NCBI RefSeq assembly: GCF_017539065.1
Contig: NZ_JAFYHP010000004.1
Location: 1-40,164, forward strand
DNA length: 40,164 nucleotides
DNA from: Methanobrevibacter sp.
GTDB lineage: Archaea > Methanobacteriota > Methanobacteria > Methanobacteriales > Methanobacteriaceae
Direction: 5' to 3'
Part shown: positions 9,083-16,837 of the stretch, piece after piece
How the letters are laid out: every line of letters begins with the position of its first letter
How positions within the stretch are numbered: the stretch's first letter is position 1
Notes under the pieces: generated by a model
Database searches by the model: none
Told to the model about the DNA's origin: nothing
What the model saw: only the letters and a program-made list of their open reading frames with translations
Made by a program: the position numbers and the translations under genes

Positions 9083-9247
9083 CTATTCTTCTGCGATAAA
9101 TGCATCAATACCTTTAGCTGCACATTCTGGGCATACCCAGTCATCAGGCATATCTGCAGGGGTTGCTCCAGCAGGGATGTTGTATGCAGGATCGCCTTTT
9201 TCTGTATCGAATCTGTATTCGCAATGTAAACAAACATATATAGTCAT
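9083..9247 (-). CDS. Rubredoxin
   Basis: This 54-residue one-iron electron carrier is recognised by the two cysteine pairs CLHC (near the N-terminus) and CPEC, plus the family segment EKGDPAYNIPAGATPADMPDDWVCP. Rubredoxins hand electrons to oxygen- and peroxide-detoxifying enzymes such as rubrerythrin or F420H2 oxidase in methanogens. Both knuckle glycines that normally follow each CxxC pair are replaced (Glu and Ala), a departure from the usual CxxCG. The start at ATG 9247 (MTIYVCLHC) is set by the GGAGAT site 6 bases upstream; an upstream reading-frame extension is not needed. No rubrerythrin or flavoprotein gene is adjacent; the neighbour glmU is divergent. Confidence 0.93.
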   Translation of the reverse strand: MTIYVCLHCEYRFDTEKGDPAYNIPAGATPADMPDDWVCPECAAKGIDAFIAEE

Positions 9248-9265
9248 TTTATTATCTCCTAAAAT

Positions 9266-9344
9266 TTTTGCTATTAGCATAGCTAATATGATTTCTAGTT
9301 TATTTAAAGTATTATTTAATAATTTTCATTTATTGATAGCAAAA
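9266..9344. promoter_or_regulatory. Inverted repeats between rubredoxin and glmU
   Basis: TTTTGCTAT (9266-9274) and ATAGCAAAA (9336-9344) are inverted 9-mers 61 bases apart in the divergent promoter region. Inside, ATTAGC-ATA-GCTAAT (9273-9287) is a perfect palindrome in the rubredoxin leader. No protein is known to bind them; they are operator candidates only. Confidence 0.35.
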
Positions 9345-9408
9345 TTATTTTATAAGGTAAAAATAAAACATATAATATTATATATAATTTTTATAGGGGA
9401 TAATATAA

Positions 9409-10689
9409 ATGAAAGCAATTATTTTAAGCGCGGGCGAAGGTTCAAGAATGAGACCCTTAACATTAACAAAGCCTAAAACCATGCTGCCTGTCGCTGGAAA
9501 ACCTATTATTCAGTATACTATTGAGTCATTGAGAGAAAATGGTATTAAGGATATTTTATTAATTGTACGTTATAAAGAAGAGATGGTTAGAGATTACTTT
9601 GGGGACGGCAGTGATTTTGGTGTTAACATTTCTTATAAAACTCAAAAAGACTTTTTAGGCACTGCCAATGCGATTAGTTATGGAAAAGACTTTATAAATG
9701 ATAGTTTGCTTGTTTTAAATGGGGATATTATTTTAGATGAAGAAATAATCAACGAAATCATTAAAAAATACAATTATTTAAAACCGGATACCCTGATGGT
9801 TTTGACAGAAGTGGAAGACCCGTCCGCATTTGGGGTTGTTGAGATAGAGGATGGAAATATTAAAAGAATTGTGGAAAAGCCTAAAAAAGAAGAAGCTCCA
9901 AGCAACCTTGTCAATGCGGGAATTTATGTATTCAACAAAGATATTTTCGATAAGATTGATAAAACCGAACTCTCCCAACGTGGAGAATATGAAATAACCG
10001 ATTCAGTTTCATTGCAGATAGAGGACGGTAAAAAAGTTCTGGGTCATAAGACATCCAAACATTGGATTGATGTTGGAAGGCCTTGGGAGTTGATTGAAGT
10101 TAATGAAGAATTGATTTCCCAACTCAAAACAGAAATAAAAGGCAAAATTGAAGACGGAGCCCATATCCACGGCGAAATATTTTTGGATGAAGGAAGCATC
10201 ATTCGTGCGGGAGTATACATTGAAGGAAACGTTTACATTGGCAAAAACTGCGATATAGGTCCGAACTGTTATATCAGAGGCAATTCCTATTTGGGCGACA
10301 ATGTGCATGTGGGAAATGCTGTTGAAATTAAAAACTCAATTATTATGGAAAATACCAATGTCAGCCATTTAAGTTATGTTGGGGATTCTGTAATCGGTTC
10401 AAACTGCAATATAGCGGCAGGAACCAATATTGCAAACTTACGTTTTGATAATAGGTCAGTTAAAACTAAGATTAAAGACCAAATGATAGATAGTGGAAGG
10501 CGTAAACTCGGATCCATCATTGGGGATGCTGTAAAGACAGGAATTAACTCAAGTTTTTCACCGGGCGTTAAAGTAGGCCATAATTCCACCATCGGTTCTG
10601 GGGTTTTGTTATATGATGATGTACCCTCCGATACAAGAGTATTGGTAAAACAGAATCATATTATCCAAGATAAAAAAGCAAAAAAATAA
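9409..10689 (+). CDS. glmU: Bifunctional glucosamine-1-phosphate acetyltransferase / UDP-GlcNAc pyrophosphorylase
   Basis: The 426-residue protein has an N-terminal nucleotidyltransferase domain (about 1-230) with the signature GEGSRMRPLTLTKPKTMLP, and a C-terminal left-handed beta helix of hexapeptide repeats (about 245-400, for example GNVYIGKNCDIGPNCYI). This layout matches archaeal GlmU-type enzymes that acetylate glucosamine-1-phosphate and join it to UTP, giving UDP-GlcNAc for pseudomurein and glycosylation. An alternative is a sugar-1-phosphate thymidylyl/uridylyltransferase of the same fold. GGGGATAAT precedes the start. The gene is followed after 9 bases by a second hexapeptide protein, with hisC, the activase and the ASCH/TPR gene close behind, suggesting one transcript. 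Confidence 0.9.
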   Translation: MKAIILSAGEGSRMRPLTLTKPKTMLPVAGKPIIQYTIESLRENGIKDILLIVRYKEEMVRDYFGDGSDFGVNISYKTQKDFLGTANAISYGKDFINDSLLVLNGDIILDEEIINEIIKKYNYLKPDTLMVLTEVEDPSAFGVVEIEDGNIKRIVEKPKKEEAPSNLVNAGIYVFNKDIFDKIDKTELSQRGEYEITDSVSLQIEDGKKVLGHKTSKHWIDVGRPWELIEVNEELISQLKTEIKGKIEDGAHIHGEIFLDEGSIIRAGVYIEGNVYIGKNCDIGPNCYIRGNSYLGDNVHVGNAVEIKNSIIMENTNVSHLSYVGDSVIGSNCNIAAGTNIANLRFDNRSVKTKIKDQMIDSGRRKLGSIIGDAVKTGINSSFSPGVKVGHNSTIGSGVLLYDDVPSDTRVLVKQNHIIQDKKAKK

Positions 10690-10698
10690 GGCGATATT

Positions 10699-11181
10699 AT
10701 GGAAAATAACAAAGACTCTATTGTAATATGCCCAGGCGCACAGGTAATTGGCGATGTTGAATTAGGTGAAGACGTATCTATCTGGCATGGAGCCGTAATT
10801 AGAGGAGATACGGATTCTATCACAATCGGAAACCGGTCTAATGTTCAGGACAATTGTGTAGTCCACTGCACAAAAGGATTCCCTGTTGAAATTGGGGATA
10901 ATGTTTCTGTCGGACATGGCGCAGTTGTTCACGGATGCAAATTGGACGACAACGTTTTGATTGGAATGAACGCAACAGTCCTTAACGGTGCACACATATC
11001 AAAAAACTCTATAGTAGGAGCAGGAGCCGTTGTAAGCGAGGGAAAGGATTTTCCTGAAGGCAGTTTGATTTTAGGCGTTCCGGCAAAAGTGGTAAAGGAA
11101 ATTTCACCTGAACAGATTAAAATGATTCAGAATAATGCAGATAATTATGTGAAACTTTCTAAACAGTATAAGGAAGATTAG
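10699..11181 (+). CDS. Gamma-carbonic-anhydrase-like hexapeptide protein
   Basis: The 160-residue protein is built almost entirely of left-handed beta-helix hexapeptides followed by one C-terminal helix, the trimeric gamma-carbonic anhydrase fold. The three zinc-ligand histidines are in place: His56 (VVHC), His73 and His78 (GHGAVVHGC). A CO2/bicarbonate role is plausible for a methanogen. Relatives annotated as YrdA/PaaY-type often have no shown activity. GGCGATATT lies upstream of the start, and only 3 bases separate its stop from hisC. Confidence 0.88.
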   Translation: MENNKDSIVICPGAQVIGDVELGEDVSIWHGAVIRGDTDSITIGNRSNVQDNCVVHCTKGFPVEIGDNVSVGHGAVVHGCKLDDNVLIGMNATVLNGAHISKNSIVGAGAVVSEGKDFPEGSLILGVPAKVVKEISPEQIKMIQNNADNYVKLSKQYKED

Positions 11182-11184
11182 ATT

Positions 11185-12285
11185 ATGAAAGCAAGACAAA
11201 TTGTAGAGGAAATGGATTCTTATGTTCCAGGCAGGTCTCAAGATGAGATTGCAGCAGATTTTAACCTTAAAAAGGAAGATATTATTAAATTAGGCTCAAA
11301 TGAAAATCCATGGGGGCCATCTCAAAAAGCCATGAAAGCTATTGAGGATGAAATTAAATCGATTAACAGGTACCCGGAATCTCAATTGCATGAATTGGTT
11401 TCAGAAATTGCAGCGTATTCCGGCGTTAAGGATTCTCAGGTAATTATTGGGGGCGACGGCGCTGATGAAATTATCGATGTGCTTGCAAAAACATTCATAG
11501 AGAAGGGTGATGAATTTATTGTCCCTCTGCCTTCTTATATGTATTATGAATATCTGTTGAAACAATATGGGGCTAATCCGGTTTATGCGAAATGGGATTT
11601 GGACGAAAATAAATTGGACGTTGATTCAATTTTCGATTCAATCACTCCTAAAACTAAAATGATTTTCTTGTGCAGTCCGAACAATCCTACCGGAACATTA
11701 ATTGATAAGGAAGTATTGGCAGATATTGCTTCTAAAAACCCTGAAATATTGATTGTTATTGATGAGGCTTATTTTGAATATTCAGAAGTCACAAATAAAG
11801 ATTTAATCAATGAATATGATAATATTTTCATTATCCGTACAATGTCTAAAGTATTGGGGCTTGCCGGTATGAGAATCGGCTATGGGCTTGCATGTGAAGA
11901 GATAATTGAATATATGCATAGGATAAAGCCCGTATTCTCCTTAACAAGACTTTCATTTGTAGCGGCACTTAATACCTTTAGGGATAAGGACTATATTGAA
12001 GATTCCATTAAGAAAGGTATTGAGTCAAGGGAATACCTATATGAGGAAGTGTCCAAAATCGACGGATTGAATGTTTTCCCATCAAAATCAAACTTCATGC
12101 TAATCCGTGTAGAAGATACCGGGTTTACAGCCAGTGAACTGGCTTTGGAACTCATGAAAAAAGGAATTATTGTAAGAGATTGTACTTCCTTTAAAGGTTT
12201 GGATGAATATTGGATCAGGATAAGCATCTGTACTTTAGAAGAGGATGAGAAATTTATTAAGATTTTAAAAGAGGTTTTAAGCTAA
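11185..12285 (+). CDS. hisC: Histidinol-phosphate aminotransferase
   Basis: This class I/II PLP aminotransferase of 366 residues has the expected length for HisC. Landmarks are the N-terminal [12 protein letters not shown] segment, SPNNPTGT (substrate and PLP binding), [10 protein letters not shown], and the PLP lysine Lys222 in [16 protein letters not shown]. It should convert imidazole acetol phosphate to histidinol phosphate using glutamate. No other his genes are nearby, as is common in archaea. Its TAA stop overlaps the ATG of the following activase by one base, indicating translational coupling. Confidence 0.93.
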   Translation: MKARQIVEEMDSYVPGRSQDEIAADFNLKKEDIIKLGSNENPWGPSQKAMKAIEDEIKSINRYPESQLHELVSEIAAYSGVKDSQVIIGGDGADEIIDVLAKTFIEKGDEFIVPLPSYMYYEYLLKQYGANPVYAKWDLDENKLDVDSIFDSITPKTKMIFLCSPNNPTGTLIDKEVLADIASKNPEILIVIDEAYFEYSEVTNKDLINEYDNIFIIRTMSKVLGLAGMRIGYGLACEEIIEYMHRIKPVFSLTRLSFVAALNTFRDKDYIEDSIKKGIESREYLYEEVSKIDGLNVFPSKSNFMLIRVEDTGFTASELALELMKKGIIVRDCTSFKGLDEYWIRISICTLEEDEKFIKILKEVLS

Positions 12286-12989
12286 TGTATGTAGGCGGCA
12301 GTGTCATTTCTTCTGTTGAATTCCATGGAAACATGTCTTTGGTTCTGTTCATGTCAAAGTGCCCTTTGGCATGCAGATATTGTCATAATGTGGAATTGCT
12401 GGAAGACAATACTGAAAAATCATTTGAAGAAATTAAACATGAAATCGATTCATCAGCTGATTTTTTAGATGCTATCGTAATTTCTGGCGGAGAACCGTTA
12501 GTTCAAACAGATGCGGTAATTGAAATATTGACTTATGTTCGCCAAATAGGACTTAAAACAAAATTGGATACAAGCGGAATCTATCCGGACAATCTCAAAA
12601 AAATCTTGGATTTGGATTTGCTTGATTATGTGTCACTTGATGTTAAAACAACATTTTCAAAATATAGGAAAATAACCGGAGCAAATGTCGGTTTCAAGGT
12701 AAAAAAATCAATGGAACTGATAAACGAGGCGGGAGTCCATCTTGAAATCAGGACAACTTATGTTCCAACTTTGCACACTAAAAAAGATATTAGGAATCTT
12801 GTCGATGAAATTGAAGCTGATGTCTATACCATTCAGCAATTTAGGAATAAAAATGTATTGGACCCGGCGTTAGAAAAAGTTGAAGTTCCAAATCCTCATG
12901 ATCTGGTGGCTTTAGCTAGTGAAATCAAACCCTACTTTAACGGTGTCGTTAAAGTCAAATCAGGGGAATTTGGAGAACAGATTATTTAG
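12285..12989 (+). CDS. Anaerobic ribonucleotide reductase activating protein, NrdG2-type radical SAM
   Basis: The 234-residue protein has the radical SAM cluster motif CPLACRYC (Cys26, Cys30, Cys33) and the SAM-binding ISGGEPL strand. The short N-terminal VSxVEFxGxMSLVLF-like leader is typical of the TIGR02495/NrdG2 group, which makes a glycyl radical on class III ribonucleotide reductase. Relatives activate other glycyl-radical enzymes, so the partner is not proven; no nrdD is in the window. It overlaps hisC by one base and its TAG stop forms part of the AGGAGG site for the next gene. Confidence 0.85.
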   Translation: MYVGGSVISSVEFHGNMSLVLFMSKCPLACRYCHNVELLEDNTEKSFEEIKHEIDSSADFLDAIVISGGEPLVQTDAVIEILTYVRQIGLKTKLDTSGIYPDNLKKILDLDLLDYVSLDVKTTFSKYRKITGANVGFKVKKSMELINEAGVHLEIRTTYVPTLHTKKDIRNLVDEIEADVYTIQQFRNKNVLDPALEKVEVPNPHDLVALASEIKPYFNGVVKVKSGEFGEQII

Positions 12990-13003
12990 GAGGAATGTTT
13001 CAG

Positions 13004-14140
13004 ATGCCGATTTTATCATTTTCAAGCAATGATATAGATGTAATTACTGGTAAAAAAACCCGTACAATACGTAAAGCATGGAAAACCCCTCTTAAAGTTG
13101 GTGACAGGTTATATTGCTATTGGAATCTTGTTTCTAAAGAAAAAATGAAAATTTTTGAAGCTTTTGTCACCGATGTTGAAACCATTCCTTTTTCTGAGAT
13201 TAAAGACAATGATGAGCTGGCTCGCCAGGAAGGTTTTGAAGACTCAAAAGAAATGCTGAAAGAATTTAAAAAAATGTATGGCGGGCGAATTGATCCTGAT
13301 GATGAATTTCAAATAATCTATTTTGAAAAGATTCATATTGATGAGTGGAGAGGGGACAAAATAGATGAAAAGGCCATGATTACAAAAAGGGCAGATATTC
13401 TTTTTGACAGCGGTAAGTTTGATAAATCAACAATGTGTTATGAAGCGGCACTCAGGCTTGATCCTCATGATGTTTACCTGTTGAATAAGCAGGGGGATAA
13501 CCTGTCAAGGCTAGGCAAATTCATTGAGGCTATTGAGTGTTATGATAAAGCGTTGGAATTCGAACCTGATAACATTTATATTCTTAATAATAAAGCTATT
13601 GCTCTTTTAAACTCCGGCAACATTAATGAAGCACTTAAAGTAAGCAATATTGCCTATAATTATCGTCCAAGCAGTCCGATTGTCTTATATTGGAGAGGAT
13701 TTATTTTAGAAATGCTTGGAAGATATGATGATGCGCTTAAGGTCTATGATAAACTCATAGTCCTCGACGGCGAAAATCCGGAAGTGTGGAATTCACGCGG
13801 AAATCTTTTAACAGATATGGGAATGTTGGAAGAAGCTATCGAATCATTTGACAGGGCTGTTGAAGTTTGTTTGGATGATTCTGAAATGGATGCTGCAGCA
13901 ATTAATCGTATGGGTAATGCTTATATTGACTTGGGCAAATTTGATGAAGCTTTAGAATGTTTCAACAAAGCTATTTCTCTGGAAAAATATAATATTGACT
14001 TCTTATTAAATAAGGGCGTGGTTTTAATGGAACTTGGAAAATTCGAAGAGGCTGTTGATAGTTTCAACCAGGTTTTACTCAGGAGTCCGGATAATGAAGA
14101 TGCATTTTTCCTAAAAGAGGAATGTTTGGAATACTTTTAG
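13004..14140 (+). CDS. ASCH-domain protein fused to TPR repeats
   Basis: Residues 1-110 resemble an ASCH (PUA-like) domain: I-TGKKTRTIRKAW near the start, KVGDRLYCYW, the TDVETIPFSEI strand and the EGF-D-S-K-E-M helix, ending in FQIIYFEKI. Residues 125-378 hold about seven tetratricopeptide repeats (for example AIECYDKALEFEPDNIYILNNKA). ASCH domains bind RNA or act as small hydrolases, while TPRs bind proteins; the joint role is unknown. The start is assigned to ATG 13004, because AGGAGG (12988-12993) is 10 bases from it but only 1 base from the in-frame ATG at 12995. The gene ends the glmU run. Confidence 0.8.
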   Translation: MPILSFSSNDIDVITGKKTRTIRKAWKTPLKVGDRLYCYWNLVSKEKMKIFEAFVTDVETIPFSEIKDNDELARQEGFEDSKEMLKEFKKMYGGRIDPDDEFQIIYFEKIHIDEWRGDKIDEKAMITKRADILFDSGKFDKSTMCYEAALRLDPHDVYLLNKQGDNLSRLGKFIEAIECYDKALEFEPDNIYILNNKAIALLNSGNINEALKVSNIAYNYRPSSPIVLYWRGFILEMLGRYDDALKVYDKLIVLDGENPEVWNSRGNLLTDMGMLEEAIESFDRAVEVCLDDSEMDAAAINRMGNAYIDLGKFDEALECFNKAISLEKYNIDFLLNKGVVLMELGKFEEAVDSFNQVLLRSPDNEDAFFLKEECLEYF

Positions 14141-14237
14141 TATAGATTGCCTGATTGTTATTTCCAAATCTCATCAGAGACTATTTTTGTTTTAACATAT
14201 TCCTTAATTAAATAAAACTTGTTTGCTGAAAACCCTG

Positions 14238-14265
14238 TTTTAATTAATTGTTATTTCAATTAAAA
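14238..14265. terminator. Dyad between convergent genes
   Basis: TTTTAATT and AATTAAAA are perfect 8-bp arms with a 12-nt loop, between the 3' ends of the ASCH/TPR and second mutase genes. The arms are pure A/T, so stability is low and the terminator call is tentative. Confidence 0.3.
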
Positions 14266-14298
14266 TAAAAGAAAAAAATGGGTGAGGGAAGGGTCGAA

Positions 14299-15663
14299 TT
14301 ATTTTTTGTATTTTTCAATTAAACCTAGTCCCCACTCGGTCATCTCGTCAGCTTTGTCCTGTGAATCAGATTCGGCAAAGCATCTGAAAATCGGTTCTGT
14401 TCCAGAAGGCCTGATGATTACCCAACCATCTTCTTTTAATATTTTGACGCCGTCGGTTAAATCCAGTTCATAGTCAGTTGTTGTTTTAATCTCATCAGCA
14501 ATACTGGACATGACGAATTCTTTTTCATCATCAGGACATTCAATTTTTGTCTTGCTTGCATAATAAACCGGCAGTTCGCTCACCAGTTCGGAAATTGGCT
14601 TTTTGGATTTTGCAAGGATTTCTAAAATTTTTGCAACGGTCATCACTGCATCTCTTCCGTAAACAAAATCAGGGAAAATTAAACCGCCGTTTTCTTCTCC
14701 GCCGAATAAACCGTCTTCGTCCTTTAGTTTACGAGCAACAAGCAGGTCGCCAACGGCAGTAGCTATTACTTCGCCGTTGTATTCATCGGCAATGTCATAA
14801 ATTGCCTGTGAAGTTGCAACGGTTGTAACTATTATTCCGCCGCCGTTTTCCTTAAGCATTTCCCGTTCCACTAATGTAAAGGTCTTATCCCCTAAAACGA
14901 AGTTTCCTTTCTCATCTATACAAATGGTTCTATCGGCATCCCCGTCATGGGCAAGACCAATGTCTGCATTTAATTCTTTCACGACCTTAATCAATTCCTG
15001 CAGGTTTTCTTCAATAGGTTCGGGGTCGCGTCCCGGGAAAAATCCGTCAGCCTGTGAGTTTAATGTTGTCACGTCACAACCAAGTTTTCTAATTAGGTAA
15101 GGGGCTGTATAACAGCCGGCACCGGATCCGCAATCTACTACAACTTTCAGGTTGGCTTCACGAATCGCTTCAGTATCCACTTTGGAAACCGCCTCATCAA
15201 CATACTCTTCAATTATTTTGTCATTGTAATAAATTTCACCGATTTCATGGAATTCCACACGGTCAGGCTCTTCATCAAAGTATAATTTTTCAATTTCAAG
15301 TTCCATATCATCAGGTATTCCAATACCGTCGGCATCTAAAAATTTAAGGCCGTTATATTGGGGAGGATTATGTGAAGCAGTAATCATCACTCCACCATCA
15401 TAATAATTGCGGACTGCATATTGGACTCCTGGAGTAGGCAAAATCCCTAAATTTACCACATCACAACCGCTTGAAAGCAATCCGGCTGTAACTGCTTGCA
15501 TCAGCATTGGAGAAGTTGTACGGGTATCTCCGCCAACAGCAACGGTTCCCTTAATTTGTGTACCGTAACAGGCAGCGAGTCTTGTGGCGAATTCAGGAGT
15601 TAAAACATCATTTGCTGTTCTTCTAACTCCGAAGGTTCCAAATAATCTTTTTTTATCAGACAT
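14299..15663 (-). CDS. glmM: Phosphoglucosamine/phosphohexose mutase (second copy)
   Basis: The protein has 454 residues from ATG 15663, supported by AAAGGAAC upstream; an 11-residue longer version is less likely. It is a full alpha-D-phosphohexomutase: FGTFGVRRTANDVLTPE at the N-terminus, phosphoserine loop MITASHNPPQYNGLKF (Ser97), metal site DGDADR, sugar loop FGGEENGGLIFP and phosphate loop RPSGTEPIFR. The EENGG sugar loop and TFGVRR start differ from the first copy (EPSGT, TSGIRG), so the two probably differ in substrate preference. The GlmM label is the usual one for this archaeal group, but phosphomannomutase activity is possible. The upstream OB-fold gene lies 65 bases away on the same strand. 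Confidence 0.87.
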   Translation of the reverse strand: MSDKKRLFGTFGVRRTANDVLTPEFATRLAACYGTQIKGTVAVGGDTRTTSPMLMQAVTAGLLSSGCDVVNLGILPTPGVQYAVRNYYDGGVMITASHNPPQYNGLKFLDADGIGIPDDMELEIEKLYFDEEPDRVEFHEIGEIYYNDKIIEEYVDEAVSKVDTEAIREANLKVVVDCGSGAGCYTAPYLIRKLGCDVTTLNSQADGFFPGRDPEPIEENLQELIKVVKELNADIGLAHDGDADRTICIDEKGNFVLGDKTFTLVEREMLKENGGGIIVTTVATSQAIYDIADEYNGEVIATAVGDLLVARKLKDEDGLFGGEENGGLIFPDFVYGRDAVMTVAKILEILAKSKKPISELVSELPVYYASKTKIECPDDEKEFVMSSIADEIKTTTDYELDLTDGVKILKEDGWVIIRPSGTEPIFRCFAESDSQDKADEMTEWGLGLIEKYKK

Positions 15664-15728
15664 ATTTTCAGTTCCTTTAATTTTTTTATATAACATTATT
15701 TTTAATTTTAATTAATAAAAAGATATTG

Positions 15729-16127
15729 CTAATTGATTATTCTTAAACTGTCCCCACTGGATAAAATCAATTCCAATTCAGAATTATATTGGGTAACTGT
15801 TCCGACTACCTGCACTTTCCTGTTTTTGAAATCTTCAATATCAAGATTTTTCGATTGTATTTCAGCGACCTGTCTTTCGAAGATTATTAGTGGAATTTGC
15901 GCTTCGCCGTCATTTATCGTTAAAAAATAGCTGGTTTTTGAACTGGACTGGGCCACATCCGTAATCACTCCGTTGATGCTCACTTCTTCATCAATCATCC
16001 CTCTATTTATGTCCTTAATGTCCACTTCCTTAACTTCAATTGTTGGAGTAAAAGCTATTAGGCCAATCAATCCGATCAATGAAGTTATCAGTGCGATTTT
16101 TAAAAGTTTGTCGTCTGTAATTTCCAT
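15729..16127 (-). CDS. Membrane-anchored OB-fold protein
   Basis: The 132-residue protein has a single N-terminal helix (about 9-27) and an OB-fold of the tRNA-anticodon/nucleic-acid type: VSINGVITDVAQSSSKTSYFLTINDGEAQIPLIIF and VQVVGTVTQYNSELELIL. Such small anchored OB proteins are common in methanogens and have no fixed function; nucleic acid, oligosaccharide or protein binding are all possible. It probably shares a transcript with the second mutase. The start is ATG 16127, preceded by an AT-rich stretch with TATA-like sequence shared with the divergent transporter. Confidence 0.75.
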   Translation of the reverse strand: MEITDDKLLKIALITSLIGLIGLIAFTPTIEVKEVDIKDINRGMIDEEVSINGVITDVAQSSSKTSYFLTINDGEAQIPLIIFERQVAEIQSKNLDIEDFKNRKVQVVGTVTQYNSELELILSSGDSLRIIN

Positions 16128-16207
16128 GATTTCATGATTGGTTTTAAAAATTAATATAATCGATAGGATTTATTTTCGTAAAATTGATTTATATTGATAT
16201 ATAAAAT

Positions 16208-16837
16208 ATGATTATGGTAACAAAAACAGAATTATACGCAACTTTAACCGGAATTTTCACTGCAGCTTTAATCATATCAAATATTATTGCGGGCAAAACC
16301 TTTGACCTTTTATCGTTTACATTGCCTTGCGGAGTAATAATATTTCCGCTGATATACATTGTTAATGACGTTCTGGCTGAAGTGTACGGATATGAAAAGG
16401 CGCGTAGAGTAATTTTACTTGGATTTTTCATGAATCTGATTGCTGTTATTTGTTATAATATTACTATCTGGCTGCCCGCTCCCGTATTTTTCGAAGCATC
16501 AGAGGCATTCAATGTTGTTTTAGGCTCTACCTTAAGACTGCTGATAGCCAGTTTTGTGGCATATCTGGTGGGAAGCATAGTCAATGCCAAGTCAATGGTG
16601 TATTTAAAAAAATGGGATGAGGAAAAACTGTTTTTCAGATGTATCGTATCGACATTATTCGGCGAGGGTCTGGATGCGATAATTTTCATTACCATTGCAT
16701 TCTGGGCAACAATGCCTGCAGAAGCTTTAATTATAATGATTGTCGCACAAGCATTGTTTAAAACAGTATATGAGATAATTGTCTACCCTATTACAAGAAG
16801 CGTAATTGACAGAATTAAAGCACTTCCGGAAATCTAG
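16208..16837 (+). CDS. Queuosine precursor transporter family protein (YhhQ/VUT)
   Basis: This 209-residue membrane protein has about six helices. The family pattern is clear: NIIAGKTFDL near the N-terminus, FPLIYIVNDVLAEVYGYEKARRVI, and later GEGLDAIIFITIAFW and FKTVYEIIVYPIT. Bacterial YhhQ imports 7-cyano-7-deazaguanine or related bases. In an archaeon the same base would feed archaeosine in tRNA, which fits the ArcS-like gene at 31665-32576 (inference). TTTATAT near 16183-16190 predicts a start point at about the ATG, so the mRNA may be leaderless; ATG 16214 is an alternative start. The stop codon overlaps that of the convergent ligase gene in the shared CTAG. Confidence 0.88.
   Translation: MIMVTKTELYATLTGIFTAALIISNIIAGKTFDLLSFTLPCGVIIFPLIYIVNDVLAEVYGYEKARRVILLGFFMNLIAVICYNITIWLPAPVFFEASEAFNVVLGSTLRLLIASFVAYLVGSIVNAKSMVYLKKWDEEKLFFRCIVSTLFGEGLDAIIFITIAFWATMPAEALIIMIVAQALFKTVYEIIVYPITRSVIDRIKALPEI

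Noticed and set aside
12995..13003. Upstream ATG (12995) of the ASCH/TPR gene
   Set aside because: AGGAGG ends one base before it, too close to act; ATG 13004 has a 10-base spacing and begins at the conserved domain.
16170..16182. MsvR-type redox site (TTCGTA half) near the transporter
   Set aside because: Only one half-site is present; the second TACGAA arm is missing.
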